This document shows, one piece after another, positions 1 through 8,863 of a DNA stretch of 64,000 nt. The position numbers and the translations under genes are program-made. Every line of letters starts with the position of its first letter. The stretch's first letter is position 1. The stretch is from an uncultured bacterium (GTDB taxonomy: Bacteria; Bacillota; Clostridia; Oscillospirales; Acutalibacteraceae): NCBI GenBank assembly GCA_934875675.1, contig CAKXIK010000003.1, forward strand, positions 22,837 to 86,836, written 5' to 3'. Under the pieces are notes generated by a model. The model ran no database searches. It was not told the origin of the DNA and saw only the letters and a program-made list of their open reading frames with translations.

Positions 1-78
1 GTGATCGATACATCCAAGTGCATCAAGTGCGGCGCCTGCATGGAAAAATGCAAATTCGGCGCAATTGAAAAGAAATAA
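1..78 (+). CDS. C-terminal end of a NuoF/HydB-like hydrogenase subunit (partial)
   Basis: Only the last 25 codons are in the window. They read as a ferredoxin-type [4Fe-4S] tail with the spacing CIKCGACMEKC followed by KFGAIEKK and a TAA stop. This C-terminal ferredoxin segment is typical of NuoF/HydB-like flavoprotein subunits of multimeric [FeFe]-hydrogenases, which pass electrons between NADH and the catalytic subunit. The catalytic subunit gene begins 18 bases downstream, which supports an operon with a bifurcating-type hydrogenase. The assignment to HydB rather than another ferredoxin-tailed protein rests on that context, since the FMN and NADH domains lie outside the window. Confidence 0.6.
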   Translation: MIDTSKCIKCGACMEKCKFGAIEKK

Positions 79-96
79 GGAAGGAGTGTGCCCAGC

Positions 97-1833
97 ATGA
101 ACATGGTTAATATTAAAATCAACGGCATGCCCCTCTCGGTGCCGGCCAATTCCACCATTCTGGAAGCAGCGCGCTTTGCAGGGATTCATATTCCAACGCT
201 CTGCTACCTGAAGGAAATGAACGAGATCGGTGCCTGCCGAATCTGCGTAGTTGAAGTAAAGGGCGCAAGAAGCCTGGTTGCATCCTGCGTTTATCCGGTT
301 AACGAGGGCATGGAAGTTTTCACAAATACCCAAAAAGTGCGCGATTCCAGAAGAATGACGCTTGAGCTCATTCTTTCCACCCACGAGCGCCGCTGCCTTT
401 CCTGTGTGCGCAGCACCAATTGCGAGCTGCAGACACTTTGTCAGGAATATGGCGTGGACGAAACAGAATTTGACGGTGCACGCCCAAAGAGCACCGTGGA
501 CGACACTACCGACTATCTGGTACGTGACAACAGCAAGTGCATTCTTTGCCGCCGCTGTGTTGCTGCCTGCCAGGCTCAAGCAATCGGCGTAATCGGCACG
601 AATAACCGCGGCTTTGACAGCGAAATCGGCTGTGCCTTTGGTCTCAAGCTCAATCAGGTTGCCTGCGTTGGCTGTGGACAGTGCATTGTCAACTGCCCGA
701 CCGGTGCCCTGCGTGAAAAGGACGATACCGACCGCGTATTTGAGGCATTGGCTGACCCGAGCAAGCACGTTGTGGTGCAGACTGCTCCGGCAATCCGCGC
801 AACGCTTGGCGAAAGCTTTGGCATGCCGATTGGCACCAATGTAAAGGGCAAAATGGTTGCGGCACTGCGCCGTCTGGGCTTTGATAAGGTGTTTGACACG
901 GATTTCGGTGCCGACCTCACCATTATGGAAGAAGCAACCGAGTTCCTCGGCCGTGTGAAAAACGGCGGAGTTCTGCCGATGATCACCTCCTGCTCACCCG
1001 GATGGATCAAATACTGCGAGCATTATTATCCCGAGCTTTTGCCGCATCTTTCCAGCTGCAAATCTCCGCAGCAGATGACCGGTGCGGTCATCAAAACGTG
1101 GTATGCGGAAAAGAACAATATCGACCCCAAGGATATTGTCTGCGTTTCCATCATGCCCTGCACCGCAAAGAAGTTTGAAGTGGGCCGTGACGATCAGTCT
1201 GCAGCAGGTGTGCCGGATGTTGATTACGCACTGACTACTCGTGAGCTTGCCCGCATGATTAATCGTGCACATCTCAGCTTTACGGAGCTGCCGGATGAAG
1301 ATTTTGACCCGGCACTCGATGTGACTACCGGTGCGGCTGCCATTTTCGGCGCAACCGGCGGCGTTATGGAAGCTGCTCTGCGTACGGCTGCTGATGTGTT
1401 GGAAGGCAAATCGCTTGACAGCATTGAATACACAGAGGTTCGCGGCACCGAAGGCATCAAGGAAGCCACCTATCATGTTGGCGGTATGGATGTCAAGGTT
1501 GCAGTTGCAAGCGGTCTGGCAAATGCCAAGGCGATTCTGGAGAAAATCAAGTCCGGAGAAGCCGATTATCAGTTCATCGAGATCATGTGCTGCCCCGGTG
1601 GCTGTGTGAATGGCGGCGGTCAGCCGATTCAGCCGGCATCCGTGCGTAACTTCACCGATCTCCGTGCAATTCGTGCAAAGGCTCTCTACGCGGAAGATCA
1701 GAATCTTCCTCTGCGCAAATCTCACGACAGCCCTGTGATCAAGATGATCTATGACGATTATTTTGGCGAGCCGGGCAGCCACAAGGCGCATGAAATTCTG
1801 CATACACATTATGTAGAACGAAAAAAATATTAA
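97..1833 (+). CDS. hydA: [FeFe]-hydrogenase catalytic subunit HydA
   Basis: Catalyses reversible H2 formation with the H-cluster, in the cytoplasm, probably with the upstream HydB-like subunit and a distant HydC. The 578-residue protein shows the full modular layout: an N-terminal [2Fe-2S] domain (CYLKEMNEIGACRICVVEV, then a fourth Cys), a His-Cys type [4Fe-4S] motif (HERRCLSCVRSTNCELQTLC), two ferredoxin [4Fe-4S] motifs (CILCRRCVAACQ and CVGCGQCIVNCP), and the three H-cluster signatures TSCSPGW, MPCTAKKFE and EIMCCPGGCVNGGGQP. ATG at 97 is chosen because AAGGAG at 81-86 sits about ten bases upstream; an in-frame GTG at 88 is too close to it. A strong terminator follows directly. Confidence 0.95.
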   Translation: MNMVNIKINGMPLSVPANSTILEAARFAGIHIPTLCYLKEMNEIGACRICVVEVKGARSLVASCVYPVNEGMEVFTNTQKVRDSRRMTLELILSTHERRCLSCVRSTNCELQTLCQEYGVDETEFDGARPKSTVDDTTDYLVRDNSKCILCRRCVAACQAQAIGVIGTNNRGFDSEIGCAFGLKLNQVACVGCGQCIVNCPTGALREKDDTDRVFEALADPSKHVVVQTAPAIRATLGESFGMPIGTNVKGKMVAALRRLGFDKVFDTDFGADLTIMEEATEFLGRVKNGGVLPMITSCSPGWIKYCEHYYPELLPHLSSCKSPQQMTGAVIKTWYAEKNNIDPKDIVCVSIMPCTAKKFEVGRDDQSAAGVPDVDYALTTRELARMINRAHLSFTELPDEDFDPALDVTTGAAAIFGATGGVMEAALRTAADVLEGKSLDSIEYTEVRGTEGIKEATYHVGGMDVKVAVASGLANAKAILEKIKSGEADYQFIEIMCCPGGCVNGGGQPIQPASVRNFTDLRAIRAKALYAEDQNLPLRKSHDSPVIKMIYDDYFGEPGSHKAHEILHTHYVERKKY

Positions 1834-1848
1834 TTTTTCTTGAATCAG

Positions 1849-1886
1849 GGGTCGAAACTCGGGTGGACGGGTTTCGACCCTTTTTT
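1849..1886 (+). terminator. Intrinsic terminator after hydA
   Basis: A ten-base perfect stem (GGGTCGAAAC at 1849-1858 with GTTTCGACCC at 1871-1880), extendable by two further pairs, is followed by six T residues. It closes the hydrogenase operon. Confidence 0.9.
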
Positions 1887-1925
1887 GTGTGCAACATTCG
1901 TGCATATTCTTTGTAGCTTTTTTGC

Positions 1926-1953
1926 TTGAACTTTCCAATGTGCGGGGTATAAT
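1926..1953 (+). promoter_or_regulatory. Putative sigma-A promoter for galK
   Basis: TTGAAC at 1926-1931 and TATAAT at 1948-1953 are separated by 16 bp, about 145 bases before the galactokinase start and just after the hydA terminator. Confidence 0.6.
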
Positions 1954-1984
1954 ACTAATAGCTGTTAAAACGTAGGGAATGATT

Positions 1985-2036
1985 TTGAAAACCGTATGTC
2001 ATTAAAGATTTTTCTTCAATGATATACCGTTTTCAA
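1985..2036 (+). repeat. Long inverted repeat in the galK leader
   Basis: Two 19-base arms (1985-2003 and 2018-2036) pair with one mismatch and one G-T pair around a 14-base loop, giving a stable hairpin in the leader between the promoter and the ribosome binding site. No T-run follows, so it is not a standard terminator. It could be an operator dyad, an RNA stability element or a translational regulator. Confidence 0.65.
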
Positions 2037-2098
2037 TTTGCGATTATCATCATAATATCAGAAATATTTTTGTAATTAATAAAACAGGAGGATTCATT

Positions 2099-3385
2099 AT
2101 GAGCACGATTACAGAGCTGCGCCAGCAAATTGACCGCGGTGGTTTGGATGGAACATTTGCATCGGTGTATTGTGCGGATGCAGCAGGCGTTGCAGTACAA
2201 AAGGTTCGTTATTTGAAAGCAATCGATCGTTTCGAGTCTCTTTTTTCGCAAAAGGACGGGCTTTTTCTGTTCAGTGCTCCCGGTCGCACCGAGGTTGGCG
2301 GCAATCATACCGACCATCAGCATGGATGCGTACTGGCTGCCAGTGTGAATCTGGATGTTATTGCAGTCGCGGCTCGCCGTGAGGATACCCGGATTACCGT
2401 TAAGTCGGAAGGCTTTGCCCCCGATCTGGTGGATATTGCAGACCTGACCCCGCACAAAGAGGAAAGCGGACGTTCCGCGGCATTGATTCGTGGTGTTTGC
2501 AAAGGCTTCGTGAACCGCGGATACCAAATCGGAAGCTTTGATGCATATACAACATCCAATGTGCTGAAGGGTTCGGGGCTTTCTTCCTCTGCCGCATTTG
2601 AGGTGTTGATTGGAACGATTTTGAACCACATGTATAACGACGGCAGAATCGATGCCGTCACCATTGCACAAATTGCGCAGTATGCGGAGCGGGAATATTT
2701 TGGTAAACCATGTGGATTGATGGATCAGACTGCAAGCTCGGTGGGTGGATTTGTCTCCATTGATTTTAACGATCCGCAGAAGCCGGTGGTTCGTCAGATT
2801 GATTTTGAATTTTCCGATTGCGGTTATGATCTTGTCATTGTGGATACCCGCGGCGATCATGCTGATCTGACCGATGATTACGCAGCAATTGGCGATGAAA
2901 TGCGCAGTGTTGCAGCCCAGTTTGGCCAGGAGGTTCTTCGCACGGTAGATCCCGGCGATTTTTATGCAAAACTCGGCACGCTCAAGGGTAAGGTCAGCGA
3001 TCGGGCCTTGCTGCGTGCGATGCATTTCTTTTCCGAAAATGAACTGGCACAGCAGGAAGCAAAAACACTGGATGCCGGCGATTTTGAAGCATTCAAGCAG
3101 CAAGTTCTTGCTTCGGGAAACTCTTCTTACTGCCTGTTGCAGAATGTGTTCAGTGTGTCACATCCGGAACGACAAGAGGTTCCGCTTGCTTTGGCACTTT
3201 CACAAAGAATGCTTGCGGAAAAAGGCGCCTGGCGTGTGCATGGCGGTGGTTTTGCGGGAACCATTCAGGCATTTGTCCCCACAAAGCTGACAAAGGATTA
3301 TTGTGCTACCATGGAGTCCGTTTTTGGCAGTGAATGTTGCTATGTGCTTTCCATTCGCCCGGTAGGAGCCGTCAAGCTTGTCTAA
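2099..3385 (+). CDS. galK: Galactokinase
   Basis: Phosphorylates galactose to galactose-1-phosphate, the entry step of the Leloir pathway, in the cytoplasm. The 428-residue GHMP-family protein has the galactokinase signature near residues 62-76 (GRTEVGGNHTDHQHG), the ATP-binding glycine/serine loop (GSGLSSSAAFE, near 160), and the C-terminal GHMP motif HGGGFAGTIQAF. The variant GGNHTDHQHG instead of GEHTDYNxG is common in Firmicutes galactokinases. CAGGAGG at 2085-2091 precedes the ATG. It is transcribed alone, between its own promoter and terminator; a GH4 alpha-galactosidase-type gene nearby could supply its substrate. No galT or galE is in the window. Confidence 0.93.
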   Translation: MSTITELRQQIDRGGLDGTFASVYCADAAGVAVQKVRYLKAIDRFESLFSQKDGLFLFSAPGRTEVGGNHTDHQHGCVLAASVNLDVIAVAARREDTRITVKSEGFAPDLVDIADLTPHKEESGRSAALIRGVCKGFVNRGYQIGSFDAYTTSNVLKGSGLSSSAAFEVLIGTILNHMYNDGRIDAVTIAQIAQYAEREYFGKPCGLMDQTASSVGGFVSIDFNDPQKPVVRQIDFEFSDCGYDLVIVDTRGDHADLTDDYAAIGDEMRSVAAQFGQEVLRTVDPGDFYAKLGTLKGKVSDRALLRAMHFFSENELAQQEAKTLDAGDFEAFKQQVLASGNSSYCLLQNVFSVSHPERQEVPLALALSQRMLAEKGAWRVHGGGFAGTIQAFVPTKLTKDYCATMESVFGSECCYVLSIRPVGAVKLV

Positions 3386-3407
3386 TATATATAAAAACAA
3401 AATTTTG

Positions 3408-3444
3408 CGGATGCAGTTGAGAAACAATTGCATCCGATTTTTCT
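3408..3444 (+). terminator. Intrinsic terminator after galK
   Basis: A 12-bp stem (3408-3419 with 3425-3436, one G-T pair) with a five-base loop is followed by a T-rich tail. Confidence 0.85.
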
Positions 3445-3539
3445 TGAAATGACGGATAAATTTTCTGAAAAACCGCATATATTCAAGCAAGCTTTTCGAA
3501 ATCGACATATCGATATCCAAAGAAAGGTGGAGTACGGTT

Positions 3540-5060
3540 ATGAACCATAAAGAATGGAAATATAAAATAGGAGGAAACTTGCACGGATTGATTTTGTCCC
3601 TATTTTTGCTCACTCTTTTTGGAGGGCTCAGCATTTGGCTTTATGAAACGCATAATGGTGCCTACCTGTTCACTGCGTTTTTTACCGTTTGTGTCTTAGC
3701 AATTTTAATTGCTGTTTTTTACAGAGCCTTATTTGTGAAAGTTTTAGTTTACGATGACGGCTTTAACTACCAGACGAAGCCAGGTAAAGGAAGATATTAT
3801 AAATATAGTGAAATAAAAAAAGCGTGGGTAGGGTCCGGAAGGGATACCACCGGTACAAATAACTTTTTTTGCAACTGTGAGACATATGATGGACAAGTAG
3901 TAAAATTCCCGTTCTTTCTCAATGAGTCAGACGGTGTAGATTTTCTTATGGAGCGCGTTGAAAGCAAAAATCTTGGAGCGTACGACCAAAACGTAAATAG
4001 CGACAGAGAGGAATATCAAATTGACGGCAGACAATATGGCATTGCTGCTATTCTGATTTCCGCTGTGATCTTGATCGTCTTTTCCCTGATCAACATTCCG
4101 ATGTTCTTAAATGAAGTGGCTGCAGACCACTGGTTCGGCGCCTTCTTCTTTGCGACCGGACTTTTGCTCACCTTGTCTGTTGTGATCAAACTGATCGTTC
4201 GATACTTCTTCTACAAGGTGAATATTGAGAATAACGGATTTTATTTGCGGACGAATCCTTTTAATGGAAAATATTATGAATATACCGATATAACAAACTG
4301 CGGTGAAGCATTGAGCGTTACCCGGCACGGAAGACTGAGTAAAGGATCCAATCATCGCTCATACTATTACTTCTTTATTTTTACGGACGTTACTGGCAGG
4401 ACAAGAAAATTCCTGTTTCAAAAGGACAGATACGAACACGAAATTGATGTATTAAAAGAACGCATCGCCCGCTGCAATCCTGATGAAGTGACAGAGGAAA
4501 TGGGTTGCGGAAAAACGGTTTCCCTAAAAAACATCATTAGCATAATCGGATTTATTTTGATTGCAGGGGTAATAGTTTTATTCGGATACCTTTCAAAAAA
4601 CAACCTTACATTTCCTTTCTTTAAGTCTTCACAGAGCGCCGTGGTGCAAACCGCTGCGCCGAATTTTTACGATGTTCATTCTATTTTATATGAAAAAGGC
4701 TTTGAAACGGCAAACATACCGACAACATATTGGTTCATTGACGAAAACAAGCTTGAAAATGTGTGTGCGGGTGTGAAAGACGATACTAAATTTGAATTTT
4801 ATGAATATACGGACAGCGAAACAGTGGACTTGGTTTTCAACCAGATTTCATATGACCTCTCAAAAGATATGGAACCCGATGAACGGGATCAACATATTAC
4901 CGAACTTTCGGATGGGTATAAAATTTTCAACTATACAGAAAATGGCATGGACTATGTAGTGATGTATAAAGAGAATACGCTCATTTATGCGTATGCACCA
5001 CAGACTTCGAGCCAAGTACAAGATATTTTGATTATGCTTGGATATCTGGAAAAGGAATGA
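3540..5060 (+). CDS. Membrane protein with a duplicated PH-like unit, function unknown
   Basis: A 506-residue protein I do not recognise as a named family. Hydrophobic segments lie near residues 17-35, 42-62, 165-190, 198-222 and 338-358. Each of the first two membrane pairs is followed by a similar cytosolic-looking block: one contains DGFNYQTKPGKGRYYKYSEI, the other NGFYLRTNPFNGKYYEYTDI. This indicates an internal duplication, probably of a PH-like beta domain as in bacterial membrane PH proteins (inference). After the last membrane segment comes a roughly 140-residue soluble, probably extracytoplasmic domain. AAAGGTGG at 3524-3531 precedes the ATG. Base composition is more AT-rich than its neighbours, and it is flanked by terminators, so it is a single-gene unit. 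Confidence 0.7.
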   Translation: MNHKEWKYKIGGNLHGLILSLFLLTLFGGLSIWLYETHNGAYLFTAFFTVCVLAILIAVFYRALFVKVLVYDDGFNYQTKPGKGRYYKYSEIKKAWVGSGRDTTGTNNFFCNCETYDGQVVKFPFFLNESDGVDFLMERVESKNLGAYDQNVNSDREEYQIDGRQYGIAAILISAVILIVFSLINIPMFLNEVAADHWFGAFFFATGLLLTLSVVIKLIVRYFFYKVNIENNGFYLRTNPFNGKYYEYTDITNCGEALSVTRHGRLSKGSNHRSYYYFFIFTDVTGRTRKFLFQKDRYEHEIDVLKERIARCNPDEVTEEMGCGKTVSLKNIISIIGFILIAGVIVLFGYLSKNNLTFPFFKSSQSAVVQTAAPNFYDVHSILYEKGFETANIPTTYWFIDENKLENVCAGVKDDTKFEFYEYTDSETVDLVFNQISYDLSKDMEPDERDQHITELSDGYKIFNYTENGMDYVVMYKENTLIYAYAPQTSSQVQDILIMLGYLEKE

Positions 5061-5073
5061 TGTTTGTCCTTGC

Positions 5074-5125
5074 AAAAAGCGATACCCGCTGAAGAAATAA
5101 ATCTTTCAGCGGGTATCGCTTTTTC
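5074..5125. terminator. Bidirectional terminator between convergent genes
   Basis: A long perfect stem (AAAAAGCGATACCCGCTGAA with its complement) has T-runs in both directions. It sits between the rightward membrane gene and the leftward GH4 gene. Confidence 0.92.
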
Positions 5126-5190
5126 CTGCGCACACGTGATATTCACGGAGCTGTTTTGCGAAAATTATATTGGATAGAACTCAATCATAC

Positions 5191-6510
5191 TCAATGATAT
5201 TTGGGCAGAAAATCACCGTGAGCGTCAATCAATTCATCCACCATGGCAACAATGTCATCAATGGAAAGCTCTGCTGCGGTATGTGGTTCCAACATTGCTG
5301 CATTATAAATCAAGTCACGTTTGCGGGTAACGGCAGCCTCAATTGTGATCAGCTGCGGGTTGATGTTTGTCATGTTCATGGCAGCAAGCTGAACCGGCAG
5401 CTTGCCCACATGGCACGGATGAATCCCGCTGCCGTTGACGAGACAAGGAACTTCAACACAAGCATCCTGCGGCAGATTGTCAATCAAACCATGATTCATT
5501 ACATTACCGCCGATTTGGTAAGCAGTGCTGGTGACCATGGCTTCCATAATGTGCGATGCGTATTCGCGCGAACGTTCATGCGGAAGTTCACTTTTCTGGC
5601 TCAGCTCGGCGTATTCTTTTTTCCAGCCTTCAATCTGATTGATGCAGCGGCGTGGATATTCATCGAGCGGAATGTTGTAGCGATCAATCAATTCGGGGTA
5701 TTTGGATTTGATGAAGAATGGGTTATATTCCGAATTATGTTCGCTGGATTCCGTGCAGTAATACCCCAGACGATTGATGTATTCAAAGCGAACCATATCG
5801 GTATGCTTTTCTGTTGCGTTCTTTTCTTTCGCGCGGCGGCGGATTTCAGGATAAAGATCGTTTCCGTTGCGATCAGTAATCTCCAGCAGCCAACCCATGT
5901 GATTGATGCCTGCGATTAGTTCGCGGCGACCATCCAATTGATCCTCCATACCAAGCGATTTCAGCAGACCGTCGCTGCAAACCTGCACACTGTGGCAGAG
6001 TCCCACGGTTTTAATACCGGTATAGCGCTGCATAAAGCCGGAAAGCATTGCCATCGGGTTGGTGTAGTTCAAAAACCAGGCATCGGGGCATACCTCTTCC
6101 ATATCGGCGGCAAAATCCTGCAGAACCGGAATGGTGCGCAGTGCGCGCATGATTCCGCCGATTCCCAGTGTGTCGGCAATCGTTTGGCGCAGACCATATT
6201 TTTTCGGGATCTCAAAATCAATAATCGTGCAGGGGTCATAAAGACCAACCTGAATGGCATCTACCACAAAATCGGCACCGCGTAAAGCGTTTTTGCGCTG
6301 TTCCACGCCCAAGTAGGCCGTAATTTTGCCGTGCCCGCCAAGGGTTTGATTCATCATATTCAAAATGGCTTCGCTTTCCTTCAGACGAATGGCATCAATG
6401 TCATAAAGGGCAAATTCGCTGTCGCGCAATGCTTCCGAACACATACAGTCTCCGATTACGTTGCGTGCAAATACGGTGCTTCCTGCACCCATAAAGGTAA
6501 TTTTGCTCAT
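5191..6510 (-). CDS. melA: Family 4 glycosidase, alpha-galactosidase type
   Basis: GH4 enzymes hydrolyse glycosides by an NAD+- and metal-dependent redox mechanism in the cytoplasm. The 439-residue protein begins with an NAD-binding Rossmann segment (KITFMGAGSTVFARNVIGD) and carries the family motifs NYTNPMA and CHSVQ; the Cys and the later conserved His are metal ligands in the family. CHSV is typical of alpha-galactosidase/alpha-glucosidase members rather than phospho-glycosidases, which usually have CNxP. The start at 6510 is chosen because AAAGGGG lies just upstream; further upstream codons lack a binding site. A nearby galactokinase gene fits a melibiose or galactoside role, but the exact sugar is inferred. 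Confidence 0.85.
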   Translation of the reverse strand: MSKITFMGAGSTVFARNVIGDCMCSEALRDSEFALYDIDAIRLKESEAILNMMNQTLGGHGKITAYLGVEQRKNALRGADFVVDAIQVGLYDPCTIIDFEIPKKYGLRQTIADTLGIGGIMRALRTIPVLQDFAADMEEVCPDAWFLNYTNPMAMLSGFMQRYTGIKTVGLCHSVQVCSDGLLKSLGMEDQLDGRRELIAGINHMGWLLEITDRNGNDLYPEIRRRAKEKNATEKHTDMVRFEYINRLGYYCTESSEHNSEYNPFFIKSKYPELIDRYNIPLDEYPRRCINQIEGWKKEYAELSQKSELPHERSREYASHIMEAMVTSTAYQIGGNVMNHGLIDNLPQDACVEVPCLVNGSGIHPCHVGKLPVQLAAMNMTNINPQLITIEAAVTRKRDLIYNAAMLEPHTAAELSIDDIVAMVDELIDAHGDFLPKYH

Positions 6511-6649
6511 TGTTATAAATCCCCTTTCTGCCGAACCGTAAATTTTGTAACGAATCCGGTATTCCCCAATTACATTTTTTGAATCGCAAAGAGATAAACG
6601 CTGCAGCATGTTGTGTCATCAATATATCATAACGGGTACCAAAAGTGTA

Positions 6650-6679
6650 TTGCATAATGATAGATGTTTTTGTTATAAT
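6650..6679 (+). promoter_or_regulatory. Putative promoter in the divergent region before the 6818 gene
   Basis: TTGCAT at 6650-6655 and TATAAT at 6674-6679 are spaced by 18 bp in the 307-base gap between the leftward GH4 gene and the rightward hypothetical gene. A second TATAAT at 6752-6757 lacks a clear -35 box. No other structure was seen in this gap. Confidence 0.55.
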
Positions 6680-6817
6680 GTGTTCTTAAGTTTCTGTGAA
6701 ACTGCAGATATATTGAACGAGATTCTCCTGTTCAGAAAGGAAAATGCATGGTATAATAGAATTAAAATAAAGTAATTTCGAATCAGGAAAAGTGTTTTCG
6801 GGAAAGGAATCTGTGCA

Positions 6818-7906
6818 GTGAAAATTCTGGATCAAAGAAATTTTTATTCCTCAAAAAAACTTTGCGTGCTTGGGGAGTGGAATGGGAGAACGGTTGTTTT
6901 GGAGCAAACGGAACAACCTCAGCCGTTTATTCGAATCTTGCTGCTGTGTGATGATATGCAGGAAGAATCGATTTTTTCCGCCTCTCTGCGCGACCGCGTG
7001 CTTCGACAATACATACTGCATAATAATGTTGTGCGGATGCTGTTTTCCAGTCAGCAGACGGTGCAGATGGTCGATTTTCAGTTGAACGTTCTTCAGGCGG
7101 AACAGGAGGATTATTCTTTTTGTGGGGACGTAACGGATGCTTGCCTGGCGGGGAAAGACGGATGCTTTGTCCGAACGGAAGAAAACCAGACGAACCGATC
7201 TCTTTACCGGGAACTGAAACAGATGTCGGGACGCAATTCTTTTTTGTTTTATTGTGAACCCAAAAATCAAATCTGTGTTCCCGTTCGCGATTTTCGTCTG
7301 GCGGATTTGATGCCGCGGCGGATCGAGATGGCGGATGAGAGTCCTGTTGCCGTATGCGGTATTTATGATACACGGATGGAATGCGGACATACAGAATATT
7401 ATCCACCCATGATGCAGAACTGTGTGATGTGGGCATTGTGGGAACCGCTGTATGCAGCATTACAACAAGAAGAAGGAGAACTTCCGCTGCAATTTGTTCT
7501 GAGTGCCAAAGACGATTTGATTCTTCGCTTGGGAAGTGAAGCAAGTTTTCTCTATTGGCTGGTGCAGAACGGGCAAGAGCAAAAGGTGTTTTCACTCGAA
7601 CGGAGGTCCGGGTATGTGCAGGAGATCGCTAAAACCATGCAATCACAGGATCGATTTGGGATGGTTCGCGGACTGGGATGCTGCCGGATCACGTGCGAAA
7701 CCGGTCGGCTTCAGATTCTGCCCTTGAACCGCGCAGAAGCACTTTATGCGCCAGAGAAAATCGGCATTCCTGCCGCATGGATGGAGGAACGTTTTTTAAT
7801 CTCCTATTGCGGTCAGGATACAGTTTGTTATGATACGCAGGAAAAGAAAACTACCGTTTATGAGGGACATGCTCAGTTGTTGCCGGACGGAATTCTGTTG
7901 AGCTAA
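6818..7906 (+). CDS. Hypothetical protein, 362 residues
   Basis: I do not recognise this protein. It starts with GTG at 6818 behind GGAAAGGAA (6801-6809). The sequence is soluble in character, without a signal peptide or membrane segments, and has scattered cysteines but no metal-binding cluster of regular spacing. A few glycine-poor, beta-rich stretches at the start and end (for example VYEGHAQLLPDGILLS at the C-terminus) hint at repeated beta structure, which is only an impression. It is monocistronic, closed by a bidirectional terminator shared with degV. No function can be given. Confidence 0.75.
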   Translation: MKILDQRNFYSSKKLCVLGEWNGRTVVLEQTEQPQPFIRILLLCDDMQEESIFSASLRDRVLRQYILHNNVVRMLFSSQQTVQMVDFQLNVLQAEQEDYSFCGDVTDACLAGKDGCFVRTEENQTNRSLYRELKQMSGRNSFLFYCEPKNQICVPVRDFRLADLMPRRIEMADESPVAVCGIYDTRMECGHTEYYPPMMQNCVMWALWEPLYAALQQEEGELPLQFVLSAKDDLILRLGSEASFLYWLVQNGQEQKVFSLERRSGYVQEIAKTMQSQDRFGMVRGLGCCRITCETGRLQILPLNRAEALYAPEKIGIPAAWMEERFLISYCGQDTVCYDTQEKKTTVYEGHAQLLPDGILLS

Positions 7907-7948
7907 TCCGTGCGGTGTTCCAATGCATTCAAGCTGGTTCCGGTTCAC

Positions 7949-7994
7949 AAAAAACAGAGCCATCAAAGGAAGGTTTCCTTGATGGCTCTGTTTT
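7949..7994. terminator. Bidirectional terminator
   Basis: A near-perfect 20-bp stem (AAAACAGAGCCATCAAAGGAA and its complement) is bounded by A-run and T-run, serving the convergent hypothetical gene and degV. Confidence 0.92.
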
Positions 7995-8014
7995 ATATTC
8001 TGAAAAGATTATAA

Positions 8015-8863
8015 TTATAACTCATAAATAACCATGCCAATCAGTCCAATGCCGGTATGGATGCCAAGCACGGCACTGACGGGAACAATCGTGACATCCT
8101 GAACGTTACAGAAAACACGAAGCTTTTGCAGTGCGGCGCGTGCTCCGAGTTCGTTTTTGGCGTGTACCATAGAGACTGCAATATTTTTACCTCGGAATTT
8201 TTTGGAGGCCTCCTGTACCATCATATCTACAGCGCGCCCGAATCCGATGGTTTTGTTTACCGTATCATATACGCCGTCATCATTCACGGTGATGACCGGG
8301 CAAAGATGCAGCAGGCTGCCGACGGTTCCGGCAACTTTGCCAATGCGACCGCCTTTGGCCAGATATTCAAGTGTTTTTACCACCAGAAAGGATGATGTTT
8401 TTTTTCGCAAGGCAGAAATGCGAGCAATAATTTCTTCAACACGGCAGCCTTCCTCAACGGCACGGGCAGCTTCCAGTACCAGAATCTGTTCGCCGCAGGC
8501 AAGCGTTTTGGAATCAAATATGGTGACCGAAAGCCCTGCATATTCGGCAGCAAGAAGAGTGACCAGCTGATAGCAGCCGGAAAGCCCCGAAGATATGGTA
8601 ATAAACACAACATCCGTGCAGCCGCGCTGTTTTAACTGATCTAATGCAAGATGAATATCTTCTGCTTTTGGAAGCGAAGATTTTGGCAGTTCTTTCTCCA
8701 TCAGACTATAAATCTCGTCCGGTGCGAGGTCAACACCGTCTGAATAACTTCTATCCGAAAAATTTATCTGCAGCGGAACCACTGCAATCTGGAATTTTTC
8801 CTGCATCTCCGGGGAAAGATTGGCACCGGAGTCACAGAGAATTCCGATCTTTTGTTCGGTCAT
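8015..8863 (-). CDS. DegV family fatty-acid-binding protein
   Basis: DegV/FakB proteins bind a fatty acid and present it to the kinase FakA for phospholipid synthesis. The 282-residue protein has the family hallmarks: an N-terminal ILCDSGANLSPEM segment, ISSGLSGCYQ (fatty-acid carboxylate loop, usually SGTYQ), the DSKTLACGEQ stretch and EYLAKGGRIGK. The start at 8863 is chosen because AAGGAAGG precedes it; an upstream in-frame ATG at 8974 would add 37 residues without a binding site. No fakA is in the window. Which lipid it binds cannot be read from the sequence. Confidence 0.9.
   Translation of the reverse strand: MTEQKIGILCDSGANLSPEMQEKFQIAVVPLQINFSDRSYSDGVDLAPDEIYSLMEKELPKSSLPKAEDIHLALDQLKQRGCTDVVFITISSGLSGCYQLVTLLAAEYAGLSVTIFDSKTLACGEQILVLEAARAVEEGCRVEEIIARISALRKKTSSFLVVKTLEYLAKGGRIGKVAGTVGSLLHLCPVITVNDDGVYDTVNKTIGFGRAVDMMVQEASKKFRGKNIAVSMVHAKNELGARAALQKLRVFCNVQDVTIVPVSAVLGIHTGIGLIGMVIYEL

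Noticed and set aside
994..1938. A 314-codon minus-strand frame opposite hydA
   Set aside because: Overlaps the H-cluster domain of a clear hydrogenase and has no supported start; shadow frame.
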